64,000 nt of DNA from DAOTXL01 sp034435455 (GCA_034435455.1 DAOTXL010000131.1:1-64000), one strand, 5' to 3'. Positions 7,691 to 16,166 are shown, counted from the stretch's first letter. Program-made: numbers and translations. Notes: generated by a model not told the origin, from the sequence alone.

Positions 7691-8146
7691 TCACCGCTTC
7701 AGTTCGTCGCTATCCAGGATGACGGTGAACGGGCCGTCGTTGTGGATCTCCACCAGCATCAGCGCCCCAAACTCGCCGGTCTCGACGCGGGAGACGCCGG
7801 CCTGCCGCAACCGCCCGGCCAGGTGCTCCACCAGCGGCGCAGCGATCTCTGGCGGAGCGGCGTCGGTAAAGCTGGGTCGCCGTCCTTTGCGGCAGTCGGC
7901 ATAGAGCGTGAACTGGGAGATGACCAGCGCCTGGCCGCCCACGTCGAGGAGCGAGAGGTTGGTCTTGCCCCCGGCGTCGGCAAAGATGCGCAGGTTGGCG
8001 ATCTTGTCGGCCAGGCGGTCGGCTGTGGCCGGATCGTCGCCGGGGCCGACCCCCAGCAGAATGACCAGGCCGGGCCCGATCTCGCCGACAACCCGCCCTT
8101 CGACCGAGACCCGGCCCTGGCGGACCCGTTGGATGACAGCGCGCAT
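7691..8146 (-). CDS. dtd: D-aminoacyl-tRNA deacylase
   Basis: 151 residues, the normal length. It hydrolyses D-amino acids (and Gly) mischarged on tRNA, protecting translation. The signature motifs are present: SQFTLYAD near residue 77 and NDGPFT near 137 (the family has S-Q-F-T-L and a Gly-cis-Pro motif N-x-G-P-x-T). The start ATG gives the standard MRAVIQRV N-terminus. It converges with corA. Confidence 0.95.
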   Translation of the reverse strand: MRAVIQRVRQGRVSVEGRVVGEIGPGLVILLGVGPGDDPATADRLADKIANLRIFADAGGKTNLSLLDVGGQALVISQFTLYADCRKGRRPSFTDAAPPEIAAPLVEHLAGRLRQAGVSRVETGEFGALMLVEIHNDGPFTVILDSDELKR

Positions 8147-8218
8147 GGCTTCCGGTGCTCCTCATCCGGTGCATTGTAGCCGTTGACCGGTGAAAAGTCA
8201 AATCGAACCCACGGGGCT

Positions 8219-8247
8219 TTGCACATCCCCTCGGATTCGCGTATAAT
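8219..8247 (+). promoter_or_regulatory. promoter of the hydrolase-ligase fusion and mutS
   Basis: TTGCAC (8219-8224), 17-base spacer, TATAAT (8242-8247). The leader to the gene start at 8486 would be about 230 bases and contains the inverted-repeat element at 8251-8337. Confidence 0.5.
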
Positions 8248-8250
8248 AAG

Positions 8251-8337
8251 AGCCTGTCCGAGAACCTGGAGGGCAGGCTTTCCGGCCTTCCCGGACGGCC
8301 TGGAAAGGCCGTCCCACACCCGTTTTCGGATAGGTAT
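8251..8337. repeat. inverted-repeat-bounded element, copy A
   Basis: The ends are CCTGTCCGAGAAC (from 8253) and the inverse of CCTATCCGAAAAC (8322-8334), two mismatches in 13. The interior has further inverted pieces (GGCCTGGAAAGGCC and related). The same ends recur at 55691-55753 and, more diverged, at 48338-48421 and 51618-51728. It carries no coding capacity and starts 4 bases after the -10 of the promoter at 8219. Confidence 0.75.
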
Positions 8338-8485
8338 CAAGGGCCGCGAGCGGGCCTGAAAAGCGATGGGCGGGCTCCTGGGACAGGCTGATTTCGATTG
8401 AAACGCATGGACGAGGCAGGGGCTTGGGCTCACTCCTCAGCACGGCCATTGTGGTTTCGATACCGACTGCAAGGGAGGGCTTTCT

Positions 8486-10972
8486 ATGAACGAGTTCGAC
8501 GCCGATCGGGTCCGCGTGCTGGTTCAAGACAGGCCACCCGTCTATCTCAGCGTCATTGATGCCGGACCACGCGACGCCAGGACCGTGTTGTTTTTCATCC
8601 AGGGGGCCGGCGGCCACGCCCTGCAGTGGGTCAACCAGCTCCGCTATTTTTCCCGGCGTTACCGCTGTGTCGCCCCCGACCTGCGCGGCCACGGCCGGTC
8701 CGACAGGCCCCGCAGCGGCTACAGCATGGATCGGGTGACCGATGACCTGCTGGCGGTGCTCGACGGGCTGGGCCTCGGCGAGCCGGTGGTCCTACTGGCC
8801 CACTCGGCCGGCGGGCTGCTGGCCATCAATTTTGCCGCCCGCTACCCGGAACGGCTCAGCAAACTGGTCCTGATCAACACCGCGGCCAGCCTGCCCCTCA
8901 GCCGCTGGATGCGGCTGGGGCTGCGCATCCCCTCGGTGTTGATGGTCCTGGCCCAGCCCTTTTTGCAACGGCGGGGGCGGTTCAACGCGCCACCGCCCAT
9001 CTTTAAACAGTTTGTCGAAAACAGTATCGGCTCGTGGCAGGGGTGGGACCTGCTGCCCAACATCACCACCCCAACGCTGGTCATCGCCGGGCAGCGCGAC
9101 TGGTATGTTCGGCCTGCCATGTCGCGCCAGACCGCCTATCAGATGCCCCGCGCCCGGCTGGAGATCATCCGCGCGGCAGGGCATCAGGCCCCCCTGGAGC
9201 GCCCGGCGGCCGTCAACCGGGCTCTGGAGCGTTTCCTCGAGACCGGGCTGCGTTTCTGGCGCAGCGACATAGAGGGGGCCCAGGCTATCGTCCGGGAGCG
9301 CCCCTGGCTGGCCCACTATGAACCGGGTGTCCCGGCCGAGGTTGCCATCCCCGACCATCCCCTGCCCCACTTTTTGGAGGAATCGGCGCGGCGTTGGCCC
9401 GACCGGCCGGCCTTGATCTATGGCGGGCGACACCTGTCCTATCAACTTGTGGCCGACCAGGCCCGTCGTTGGGCCGGCATCCTCCGCGACCTGGGGGTGC
9501 GCAAAGGCGACCGGTTTCTCATCCTGTTGCCCAACGTGCCGCAGGCGGTCATTGGCTTCTATGGCGCCCTGCTGGCCGGGGCCGTGGTCGTGCTGGTGAA
9601 TCCACTGTCGAGCCGGGAGGAGCTGGCCCGCCAACTGGCCGACTCTGGGGCCCAGACGGTGCTTACCCTCAGCCGCTTCTATCCCGAAGTGGTCCGCCCC
9701 CTGCAGCAAGAGGGCCAGGTCCGCAATGTGATCCTGACCAACGTCAAGACCTATCTCCCCTGGCCACAACGGGCCCTCTTCCGCCTCACCCGCGAGCGGC
9801 AGGAGGGCCACCGCCTGCCGGCCTACGAGGCGGAAAAGGTGCTGTGGTGGGAGCGGCTTATGCGCCGCTATGCCGATAGCTTCCAGGCCCCGTCCGTCAC
9901 CTCCGACGATCTGGCCGCCCTGCTCTACACCGGCGGCACCAGCGGCACGCCCAAAGGGGTGATGCTCTCCCATCGCAACCTGGTGGCCAACGCCCTCCAG
10001 ACCCGGGCCTGGTTCGCCGACCTGCGAGAGGGGCACGAAGTGATCGTGGGGGTGTTGCCCTTTTCCCACTCTTACGGACTGACAGCCTGCCTGAACATCG
10101 CGATGCTCAGCGGTTCGGCGGTGCTGCTGCTGCCGGCTTTCGACACCGGCGCGATCCTCAAGGCCATTCGTCGCCACCGGCCCACCCTCTTTCCGGCCGT
10201 GCCGGCCATCTATGCGGCCATCAACGAATTTCCCAACGTGCGGGACTATGAGGTCGGCAGCGTCAAGGCCTGCATCAGTGGGGCCAGCCCGCTGCCCGTC
10301 GAAGTCCAGGAGGGGTTTGAAAAACTGACCCGGGGGCGGCTGGTGGAGGGCTATGGCCTGACCGAGGCCAGCCCGGTGACCCATGCCAACCCCCTCTTTG
10401 GAAAGCGCAAGATCGGCACCATCGGGATCCCCCTGCCCGGCACCGATGCCCGGATCGTGCACCCCCGCACCGGCCGGGAACTGGGCCCCGGTCGGATCGG
10501 CGAACTGGTGATCCGGGGACCCCAGGTGATGCAGGGCTACTGGCGCCGCCCCCAAGAGACCGCAGCGGCCCTGCGCGATGGCTGGCTGCACACCGGCGAC
10601 CTGGCCGAGATGGACGGCGACGGCTATTTCCGCATCATCAACCGCCTGAGCGATCTGATCCCGGTAGGAACCCGCCAGGTCTATCCCCGGGACGTGGAAG
10701 AGGTGCTCTATGAGCATCCCGCCATCCAGGAAGCCGCGGCTATCGGGGTGCCCGGAGCCGAGGGCCGGGGCGAGGTGCGGGCCCATGTCGTGCTGCGGCC
10801 GGGCCAGCAGGCCACGGAGCAGGAGATTATCGCCTTTTGCCAGGACCGCTTGCGCACCTACCAGGTTCCGCGCCGGGTGCGCTTCCGCCCCCGGATGCCC
10901 CGTTCCTTCGTGGGCAAAGTCCTGCGGCGACAATTGGTGGAGGAGGAGCTGGCCGCTTCGGAGGGGAGATGA
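8486..10972 (+). CDS. fusion of alpha/beta hydrolase and acyl-CoA synthetase (AMP-forming)
   Basis: 828 residues with two enzymes in one chain. Residues 1-260 are an alpha/beta hydrolase with nucleophile S107 in LLAHSAGG, acid D205 (GQRDW) and H233 (AGHQ). Residues from about 290 are an adenylate-forming ligase with the P-loop TGGTSGTPKG (482-491), GYGLTEASP near 625, HTGDLAEMDGDGYF near 702 and the catalytic lysine K811 near the end. Family knowledge says the ligase activates a carboxylic acid to acyl-AMP and then acyl-CoA. The hydrolase may release that acid from an ester or lactone, an inferred coupling. The ATG follows AAGGGAGGG. It overlaps mutS by ATGA. Confidence 0.88.
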   Translation: MNEFDADRVRVLVQDRPPVYLSVIDAGPRDARTVLFFIQGAGGHALQWVNQLRYFSRRYRCVAPDLRGHGRSDRPRSGYSMDRVTDDLLAVLDGLGLGEPVVLLAHSAGGLLAINFAARYPERLSKLVLINTAASLPLSRWMRLGLRIPSVLMVLAQPFLQRRGRFNAPPPIFKQFVENSIGSWQGWDLLPNITTPTLVIAGQRDWYVRPAMSRQTAYQMPRARLEIIRAAGHQAPLERPAAVNRALERFLETGLRFWRSDIEGAQAIVRERPWLAHYEPGVPAEVAIPDHPLPHFLEESARRWPDRPALIYGGRHLSYQLVADQARRWAGILRDLGVRKGDRFLILLPNVPQAVIGFYGALLAGAVVVLVNPLSSREELARQLADSGAQTVLTLSRFYPEVVRPLQQEGQVRNVILTNVKTYLPWPQRALFRLTRERQEGHRLPAYEAEKVLWWERLMRRYADSFQAPSVTSDDLAALLYTGGTSGTPKGVMLSHRNLVANALQTRAWFADLREGHEVIVGVLPFSHSYGLTACLNIAMLSGSAVLLLPAFDTGAILKAIRRHRPTLFPAVPAIYAAINEFPNVRDYEVGSVKACISGASPLPVEVQEGFEKLTRGRLVEGYGLTEASPVTHANPLFGKRKIGTIGIPLPGTDARIVHPRTGRELGPGRIGELVIRGPQVMQGYWRRPQETAAALRDGWLHTGDLAEMDGDGYFRIINRLSDLIPVGTRQVYPRDVEEVLYEHPAIQEAAAIGVPGAEGRGEVRAHVVLRPGQQATEQEIIAFCQDRLRTYQVPRRVRFRPRMPRSFVGKVLRRQLVEEELAASEGR

Positions 10973-13704
10973 CCGATCCGCAGGGGACCCCCATGCTCCG
11001 CCAATACCGCGAGCTCAAGCGCCGCTACCCCGACGCGCTGCTCTTTTACCGGCTGGGTGATTTTTATGAGCTTTTCGAGCAGGACGCCCAAACCGCCGCC
11101 CGGGAGTTGAACCTGGTCCTCACCTCGCGGCGCTTTTCCAAAAAGGTGTGCCTGCCGATGTGCGGCGTGCCCTACCGCACCGTCACCGGCTATGTGGCCC
11201 GCCTGCTGGAACGGGGCTACAAGGTGGCCCTTGCCGAGCAGATGGAGGACGCCCGCCGGGTCAAGGGCCTGGTCCGGCGCGAAGTGGTGCGGGTCATCAC
11301 CCCCGGCACCGTCGTCGAAGAGGACCTCCTTCCCGACAAATCTCAGAACTTTTTGGCGGCGCTGGTACCCCGTATCCCCTATCCGATCTCCAACCTCCAA
11401 TTCGGCCTGGCCGTGGTGGACCTGTCCACCGGCGAATTTGCTGCCACCGAGGGGAGCGGCTGGGCGGTGCTGGCCGAGGAACTACAGCGGTTGCGGCCCA
11501 GCGAGATCGTCCTGCCGGCGAGCCTGGCCGCCGACAAAGCCTGGGCCGGGCCCTTGCAGGCCGAGATCGGCGGGGAGCGCCCGGTCCGCCTCTCGCCTGT
11601 GCCCGACGCCGAGGTCAGGCCCGAAGCTGCCCGCACCCGGCTGGCGGCCCACCTGGGGAGTGCCTCGCTGGCCGGCTGCGGCATGGAAGACCGCCCCCTG
11701 GCCCTGGCGGCCGCCGGGGCCGCCCTGTTTTACCTGCAAGCCAACCAGATTGCCGACCCGCTGACCGGGGGCGCCGGGCCGGGCCTGGCCCACCTGCGGG
11801 CCCTGACCCCCTATCGCCTGGCCGACTATATGAGTCTGGATGCCGCCACCCGCCGCAACCTGGAGTTGACCCACACCCTGCGCGAAGGCCGCAGCGAAGG
11901 GAGCCTGCTGAGCCTGCTCGACTGCACCAAGACGGCCATGGGCGCCCGCCTGCTGCGCCGCTGGCTTCAGCAGCCGCTCCTGGACCTGGCCCGCATCCAC
12001 GAGCGGCTCGATGCCGTGCAGGAACTTGTCTCCTCCCCTCCCCTCCCCGGGCAGGGGCCGGAGGAGGGGTCTGCCCCTGCAAGGCGCCCTTTCCTCCGCG
12101 CCGACCTGCGCCGGCTCCTCGATGGCATGTACGATGTGGAACGGCTGGTGGGGCGGGTCGGCTTTGGCACCGCCAACGCCCGCGACCTGGTGGCCCTGCG
12201 CCGCTCCCTGGCCCGCCTCCCCTCCCTCAAAGCGCTGCTGGCCGACGTCCGCTCGTCCCGCCTGCGTGCCCTGAACGCCAGCCTCGACGATCTGGCCGAT
12301 GTGACGGCGCTCCTGGGGCGGGCGCTGACCGAAACGCCGCCCATCCTGGTGCGCGAAGGGGGCCTCATCCGCCCTGGCTATCACCCCGACCTGGACGCCC
12401 TGCGTCACACCGCTGCCGAGGGCCGCGACCGGCTGGCCGCTTTCGAGGCCGCCGAACGGGAACGGACCGGCATCCCCAACCTGCGGGTCCGCTACAACGA
12501 GGTCCTGGGCTTTTACCTCGAAGTCACCAAAAGCCACCTGCGCAAGGTGCCCGCCGACTATGAACGGCGGGCTACCGTCCGAGGGGCGGAGCGGTTCGTC
12601 ACCGCCGGGCTCAAGGCCCGCGAGGCCGAAATCCTGGCCGCCGAGGACCGCGCCGACGACCTGGAATATGAGCTGTTTGTGGACCTGCGCCGCCGGGTGG
12701 CCGCCGAGGCGGACCGGTTGCTGGCCGCGGCCCGCGTCCTGGCCGAACTGGACACCCTGGCCGCCCTGGCCGAGGTCGCCGCCCGGCACGGCTACACCCG
12801 CCCCCAGGTGGACGACGGCGACGTGATTGACATCCGCGAGGGGCGCCACCCGGTCGTAGAGCAGATGCTGCCCGGCGACGAGCCCTTTGTGCCCAACGAT
12901 ACCCGCCTCAGCGCCGACGAGCGGCTGCTGATCATCACCGGACCCAACATGAGCGGCAAGAGCGTCCTGGTGCGCCAGGTGGCCATCATCGTCCTCCTGG
13001 CCCAGATGGGCAGCTTTGTGCCGGCAAAAGCGGCGCGCATCGGCCTGGCCGACCGCATCTTTACCCGCATCGGCGCCAGCGACGAGATCGCCCAGGGGCG
13101 CAGCACCTTCCTGGTGGAGATGAGTGAGGTGGCCCACATCCTGGCCCACGCCACCCCCCGCAGCCTGGTGATCCTGGATGAGGTGGGGCGCGGCACCTCG
13201 ACCTACGACGGCGTGAGCCTGGCCTGGGCCGTGGCCACCGAGCTGCATGACCGCGTCCGGGCGCGGACCCTGTTTGCCACCCACTACCATGAACTGACCG
13301 GGCTGCCCGGCCAGTTGCCCCATGCCCGCAACTACAACCTGGCCGTCGTCGAGCGGGATGGCCAGGTGATCTTGATGCGGCGGCTGGTGCCCGGCGGCGC
13401 CGACAAAAGCTACGGCCTGCACGTGGCCCGCCTGGCCGGGGTGCCGGAGCGGGTGGTGGTCCACGCCCAGGAGGTAATGGCCCGGCTGGAGAGGAGAGAA
13501 GAGAGGGTGGTGCCGGCCGTGCAGGAGGTGGAGCGGGGGTTGCTGTTGCCGACCGACGACCAGGAGGTGTGGGCGGTGGTCCACGAACTGTACGGCCTGG
13601 ACATCGCCAACCTGACGCCGGTACAGGCGTTGGTGACCCTCAACGAGTGGCAGGGGCGGCTGCGGACAGGAGACAGGATAGAGAGGGGGGGGAGCCTGCC
13701 GTAA
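10969..13704 (+). CDS. mutS: DNA mismatch repair protein MutS
   Basis: 911 residues, starting at the ATG that overlaps the previous stop. The mismatch-probing F-x-E motif is F32-Y33-E34 (GDFYELF). Connector, core and clamp domains follow; the ATPase has Walker A GPNMSGKSVL and Walker B LVILDEVGRGTSTYDG, and a helix-turn-helix C-terminus is present. Between about residues 345 and 372 there is a Pro/Gly-rich insertion (SSPPLPGQGPEEGSAPARRP) encoded by an inverted repeat at 12051-12080; most MutS proteins have a short helical link here. MutS recognises mismatches with MutL, which is not in this window. Confidence 0.96.
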   Translation: MTDPQGTPMLRQYRELKRRYPDALLFYRLGDFYELFEQDAQTAARELNLVLTSRRFSKKVCLPMCGVPYRTVTGYVARLLERGYKVALAEQMEDARRVKGLVRREVVRVITPGTVVEEDLLPDKSQNFLAALVPRIPYPISNLQFGLAVVDLSTGEFAATEGSGWAVLAEELQRLRPSEIVLPASLAADKAWAGPLQAEIGGERPVRLSPVPDAEVRPEAARTRLAAHLGSASLAGCGMEDRPLALAAAGAALFYLQANQIADPLTGGAGPGLAHLRALTPYRLADYMSLDAATRRNLELTHTLREGRSEGSLLSLLDCTKTAMGARLLRRWLQQPLLDLARIHERLDAVQELVSSPPLPGQGPEEGSAPARRPFLRADLRRLLDGMYDVERLVGRVGFGTANARDLVALRRSLARLPSLKALLADVRSSRLRALNASLDDLADVTALLGRALTETPPILVREGGLIRPGYHPDLDALRHTAAEGRDRLAAFEAAERERTGIPNLRVRYNEVLGFYLEVTKSHLRKVPADYERRATVRGAERFVTAGLKAREAEILAAEDRADDLEYELFVDLRRRVAAEADRLLAAARVLAELDTLAALAEVAARHGYTRPQVDDGDVIDIREGRHPVVEQMLPGDEPFVPNDTRLSADERLLIITGPNMSGKSVLVRQVAIIVLLAQMGSFVPAKAARIGLADRIFTRIGASDEIAQGRSTFLVEMSEVAHILAHATPRSLVILDEVGRGTSTYDGVSLAWAVATELHDRVRARTLFATHYHELTGLPGQLPHARNYNLAVVERDGQVILMRRLVPGGADKSYGLHVARLAGVPERVVVHAQEVMARLERREERVVPAVQEVERGLLLPTDDQEVWAVVHELYGLDIANLTPVQALVTLNEWQGRLRTGDRIERGGSLP
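12051..12080. repeat. inverted repeat inside the mutS coding sequence
   Basis: GCAGGGGC (12051-12058) and GCCCCTGC (12073-12080) flank a 14-base loop and are preceded by repeated CTCCCC. The sequence resembles the intergenic GGGGCAGGGC/TGCCCCTGCC repeat at 13757 and codes in frame for a low-complexity insertion in MutS. Confidence 0.65.
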
Positions 13705-13756
13705 AAAGCACCAACCCGCCGGCGGGCATCGAACCCTTGAAAATAGACGGCGGACG

Positions 13757-13853
13757 GTAGGGGCAGGGCTTGCCCCTGCCCTCTGGGCAACCGCAAGGGC
13801 TGCCCCTACACCCTTTTCGCCCCTGGGCAGCCGCAAGGGCTGCCCCTAATCCC
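13757..13853. repeat. cluster of GGGCAACCGCAAGGGCTGCCC-type palindromes
   Basis: Three adjoining palindromic units between the convergent mutS and trx genes: a GGGGCAGGGC/GCCCCTGCCC hairpin, then two copies of GGGCA(A/G)CCGCAAGGGCTGCCCCTA. Related units lie at 2758-2820 and 52803-52829. No U-tract follows either arm. The remaining bases up to 13905 hold nothing else recognisable. Confidence 0.75.
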
Positions 13854-13905
13854 TCGTGGCGTCCGACCGGATATGGGAACTCGTTCCCAACCGGCACACC
13901 GGCCG

Positions 13906-14229
13906 CTACAGATGCGGCGTGAGCCTATCCACCAGCTTACCTTTGGGCATAAAACCCACCAGCCGCTCCACCGGCTGCCCGTTCTTGAACAGAATCAGGG
14001 TCGGGATGCTCATCACCCCGTATTGCGTCGCCCTCTCGTTGTTATAGTCCACGTTCAGCTTGGCGACCTGGAGCCGACCCTCATACTCATCGGCGATCTC
14101 TTCCAGGACCGGTGCGATCATCTTGCACGGCCCACACCACACCGCCCAGAAATCCACCACCGTGGGCAGGCTGGCCTTGAGGACCAGTTCGTCAAAGGTC
14201 TGATCGGTGACTTCGATCGGTTTTGCCAT
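13906..14229 (-). CDS. trxA: thioredoxin
   Basis: 107 residues from the ATG at 14229, which follows GGAGGAATAG. The active-site WCGPC lies at about residues 32-36, the conserved cis-Pro is in SIPT near 76, and the FKNGQPVERLVG strand-turn is present. This is the full length of a cytoplasmic thioredoxin-1. It begins 5 bases after the stop of the CsoR-family gene, so both are read from the promoter at 14585-14613, implying that this thioredoxin is controlled by that sensor. Confidence 0.93.
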   Translation of the reverse strand: MAKPIEVTDQTFDELVLKASLPTVVDFWAVWCGPCKMIAPVLEEIADEYEGRLQVAKLNVDYNNERATQYGVMSIPTLILFKNGQPVERLVGFMPKGKLVDRLTPHL

Positions 14230-14233
14230 GCTT

Positions 14234-14542
14234 CTATTCCTCCTCCACAAAGTTGACAGATTCTGTAGCGGGGGCATTCTCCTCGCCGGCAGGGGTAGAA
14301 AAGCGCGAAAAGAGCAGCTCAAACACCCGGCCCATCCGCTGTTGGACCAGGTCCCTGTCGCCGGTCAACAGGCACTCCTGGATGAAATTCTCGGCCACGA
14401 GCAACCCGACACGGTCCAGAGCCGCCCGGGCGGCCATCCACTGCGTCAGGACCGCTTCGCAGTCCCGCTGCTCTTGGACCATCCGCTGCAGACCCCGGAT
14501 CTGGCCCTCTATGCGCCTGAGGCGATTGGTGATCCCCTCCAT
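14234..14542 (-). CDS. CsoR/CstR-family transcriptional repressor (DUF156)
   Basis: 102 residues. The N-terminus RLRRIEGQIRGLQRMVQE is the DNA-binding face of the CsoR/RcnR/FrmR family. The sensing cysteines are C28 and C57, 29 residues apart, the same spacing as C31/C60 of CstR and C36/C65 of CsoR. The copper-liganding His four residues before the second Cys is Phe53 here, so Cu(I) sensing by the CsoR ligand set is unlikely and a dithiol/persulfide sensor like CstR fits better. The C-terminal tail (about 80-102) is longer and acidic. Its promoter carries a CsoR-type palindrome at 14561, so autoregulation is expected, and it is co-transcribed with thioredoxin. Confidence 0.85.
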   Translation of the reverse strand: MEGITNRLRRIEGQIRGLQRMVQEQRDCEAVLTQWMAARAALDRVGLLVAENFIQECLLTGDRDLVQQRMGRVFELLFSRFSTPAGEENAPATESVNFVEEE

Positions 14543-14560
14543 CCTGCCCCCCTGTGTGAA

Positions 14561-14575
14561 TACCCCGGCGGGGTA
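14561..14575. promoter_or_regulatory. CsoR-family operator in the csoR-trx promoter
   Basis: Perfect palindrome TACCCC-GGC-GGGGTA. It lies 9 bases below the -10, over the expected transcription start. Known CsoR-family operators have the form TACCC(C)-N-G(G)GGGTA. Confidence 0.8.
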
Positions 14576-14584
14576 CAGGCCCTA

Positions 14585-14613
14585 TCTTAACCCCTTTCCG
14601 ACCTTTTGTCAAC
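14585..14613 (-). promoter_or_regulatory. promoter of the csoR-trx operon
   Basis: On the minus strand: TTGACA (14608-14613), 17-base spacer, TAAGAT (14585-14590). The operator at 14561-14575 follows at once, so bound repressor would block initiation. Confidence 0.75.
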
Positions 14614-14680
14614 CCCCGGCCCGGTCCTGTTCAGGCGGAGGGTCCGTTTGTCGTCGGGAACGCAGAGGCCGTTGGTTGCC

Positions 14681-16165
14681 CTATTCCCGGTCGGATTGCA
14701 GCCGCATCAGGCCATCGGCAGCGGGGAGGTAGCGCAGCGGTCCCTGGGGGATCTGGTCTTTTATCTGGAGATAGCCGGCATCCATGCTTTCCCAGATGAG
14801 CTGAAACGGGGCCTTGCCGGCCACCCACTTTTCCACGATCACCGCTCCGTGGCCGGGCAGGACGGTAAAGACCACCGGGCGGGGATCGTGGGGGTTCTGT
14901 AACGCCTGGGAGCGGGCAAAGGCTGCCTCAATGCCCTGAGCCTGGGCCTCGGTGGCGCAGGAGACCAGGTAGTGGTAGTAGGGAGGGTCCAGGGGGACAA
15001 ATTCCACATGGTCGGGGTGGTAGGCCGCGACGCCGCGGTGTCCGTGCAGTTTGGACCGTACCACCGGCACCGGCGCCGGGGTCCCCCACTCCGGCCCCAG
15101 GGTTACGGTCGGCAGGGGGCGATCCATCGCCCGCATCTCTACCGACTCGGACGAGGGGGGCAGGTTGCGTTTCCCTTCCACCTCCTGGACCAGGGCCCCC
15201 TTCCCGTCGGGCCGCACCCCCACGATGACGGCCAGGTCCTCTTCGGTGACGTTGTCCTTGTTCAGTGGCCGGGCGCTGCCGGTCACCGTGGCCACGAGGG
15301 CCCCCAGAACCGGGTCCCAGGTGGCAAAGCAGCCTTCGCTGTACTGGCTGGCCACCACCTCGCTCACCGCCGGCACCTGCACCAGGTCGGCAATGCGCAC
15401 CATCTCGGTAAAAAAGTGGCGCTCGCCCAGTTGCCTGGCCGCCTGGCGCATGGCCGCCGGGGTGTCCAGGCGCTGCCACAGGGAGTAGGGGATGGGCTCG
15501 CCCACCACCTGGTGGTGGGTCACCTCGGCAGTGCAGACGGTGGTGACCATGCGCAGCAGGATGTCATCGTAAAAGGCCGCCACGTCGTCGGCCTGGCTGC
15601 GGGGATGGGCTCCCACCAGGTCAAAGTGATAGGCCACGAGGGGGGTTTCATCCCCGACGATCAGGATCACCCGGATGCTCTTGGCCTGGGCCTGCACCAG
15701 GCGCTCCAGGGCCAGGATGGGACCGCCCCGGCGGCCCTGGGACCACAGCACGCGATGGGCCTGGGGGGCCAGGCCGGGAAAATCATAATCGGCCGGGTTG
15801 GGGGCCTCTTGGGTCAAGGCAGCCTGAAAGTGGTCCATCAGGCGCTGGAAATCGCCGACGGGGGCGTGGACCAGGGTGTACACGGTGGGCATGTGGCTCA
15901 GGTTGAATCGGCGGCGGCCGGAGAGGAGCACCGCCTCGCGCCAGCCCACCACCTGACCCAGGCGGGCAGTGGTCAGGAGGACATCGGTAAGGTCGTCCGG
16001 CGCGGCCTGCAGTTCGTGCCCCTGACCCCGGGCCGCGTGCTCCAGGCCGGCGGCTACCTTTTCCAGCAATGGGGTCATCGGCCCGGGGATAAAGGCCAGG
16101 CGGATGGGGCGTAACCAGGGATGGGTTGGCCCGGCTGTGGCCGGGATATGGAGAGCGGAACCCAT
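14681..16165 (-). CDS. conserved-looking protein of unknown function, 494 residues
   Basis: I recognise no family. The sequence is soluble, with no signal peptide or membrane helix, and reads as one long alpha/beta protein rich in hydrophobic strands (SIRVILIVGDETPLVAY, LAVIVGVRPDGKGALVQEV). The region GCFATWDPVLGALVATVTGSA with NKDNVTEEDLAVIVG and the later GHRGVAAYHPDHVEFVPLDP look structured and conserved, but they match no motif I can name. It starts 1 base after the plsY stop on the same strand, so it is very likely co-transcribed with plsY. A role near the envelope or lipid synthesis would be only a guess from that position. Confidence 0.7.
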   Translation of the reverse strand: MGSALHIPATAGPTHPWLRPIRLAFIPGPMTPLLEKVAAGLEHAARGQGHELQAAPDDLTDVLLTTARLGQVVGWREAVLLSGRRRFNLSHMPTVYTLVHAPVGDFQRLMDHFQAALTQEAPNPADYDFPGLAPQAHRVLWSQGRRGGPILALERLVQAQAKSIRVILIVGDETPLVAYHFDLVGAHPRSQADDVAAFYDDILLRMVTTVCTAEVTHHQVVGEPIPYSLWQRLDTPAAMRQAARQLGERHFFTEMVRIADLVQVPAVSEVVASQYSEGCFATWDPVLGALVATVTGSARPLNKDNVTEEDLAVIVGVRPDGKGALVQEVEGKRNLPPSSESVEMRAMDRPLPTVTLGPEWGTPAPVPVVRSKLHGHRGVAAYHPDHVEFVPLDPPYYHYLVSCATEAQAQGIEAAFARSQALQNPHDPRPVVFTVLPGHGAVIVEKWVAGKAPFQLIWESMDAGYLQIKDQIPQGPLRYLPAADGLMRLQSDRE

Positions 16166-16166
16166 G

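Noticed and set aside
8792..10933. 713-codon open frame antisense to the hydrolase-ligase fusion
   Set aside because: Low-complexity Gly/Gln/His/Pro composition typical of antisense frames in GC-rich DNA; no recognisable domain.
14234..14542. Copper-responsive CsoR
   Set aside because: The His ligand of CsoR is replaced by Phe53 and no copper ATPase or chaperone gene is nearby.
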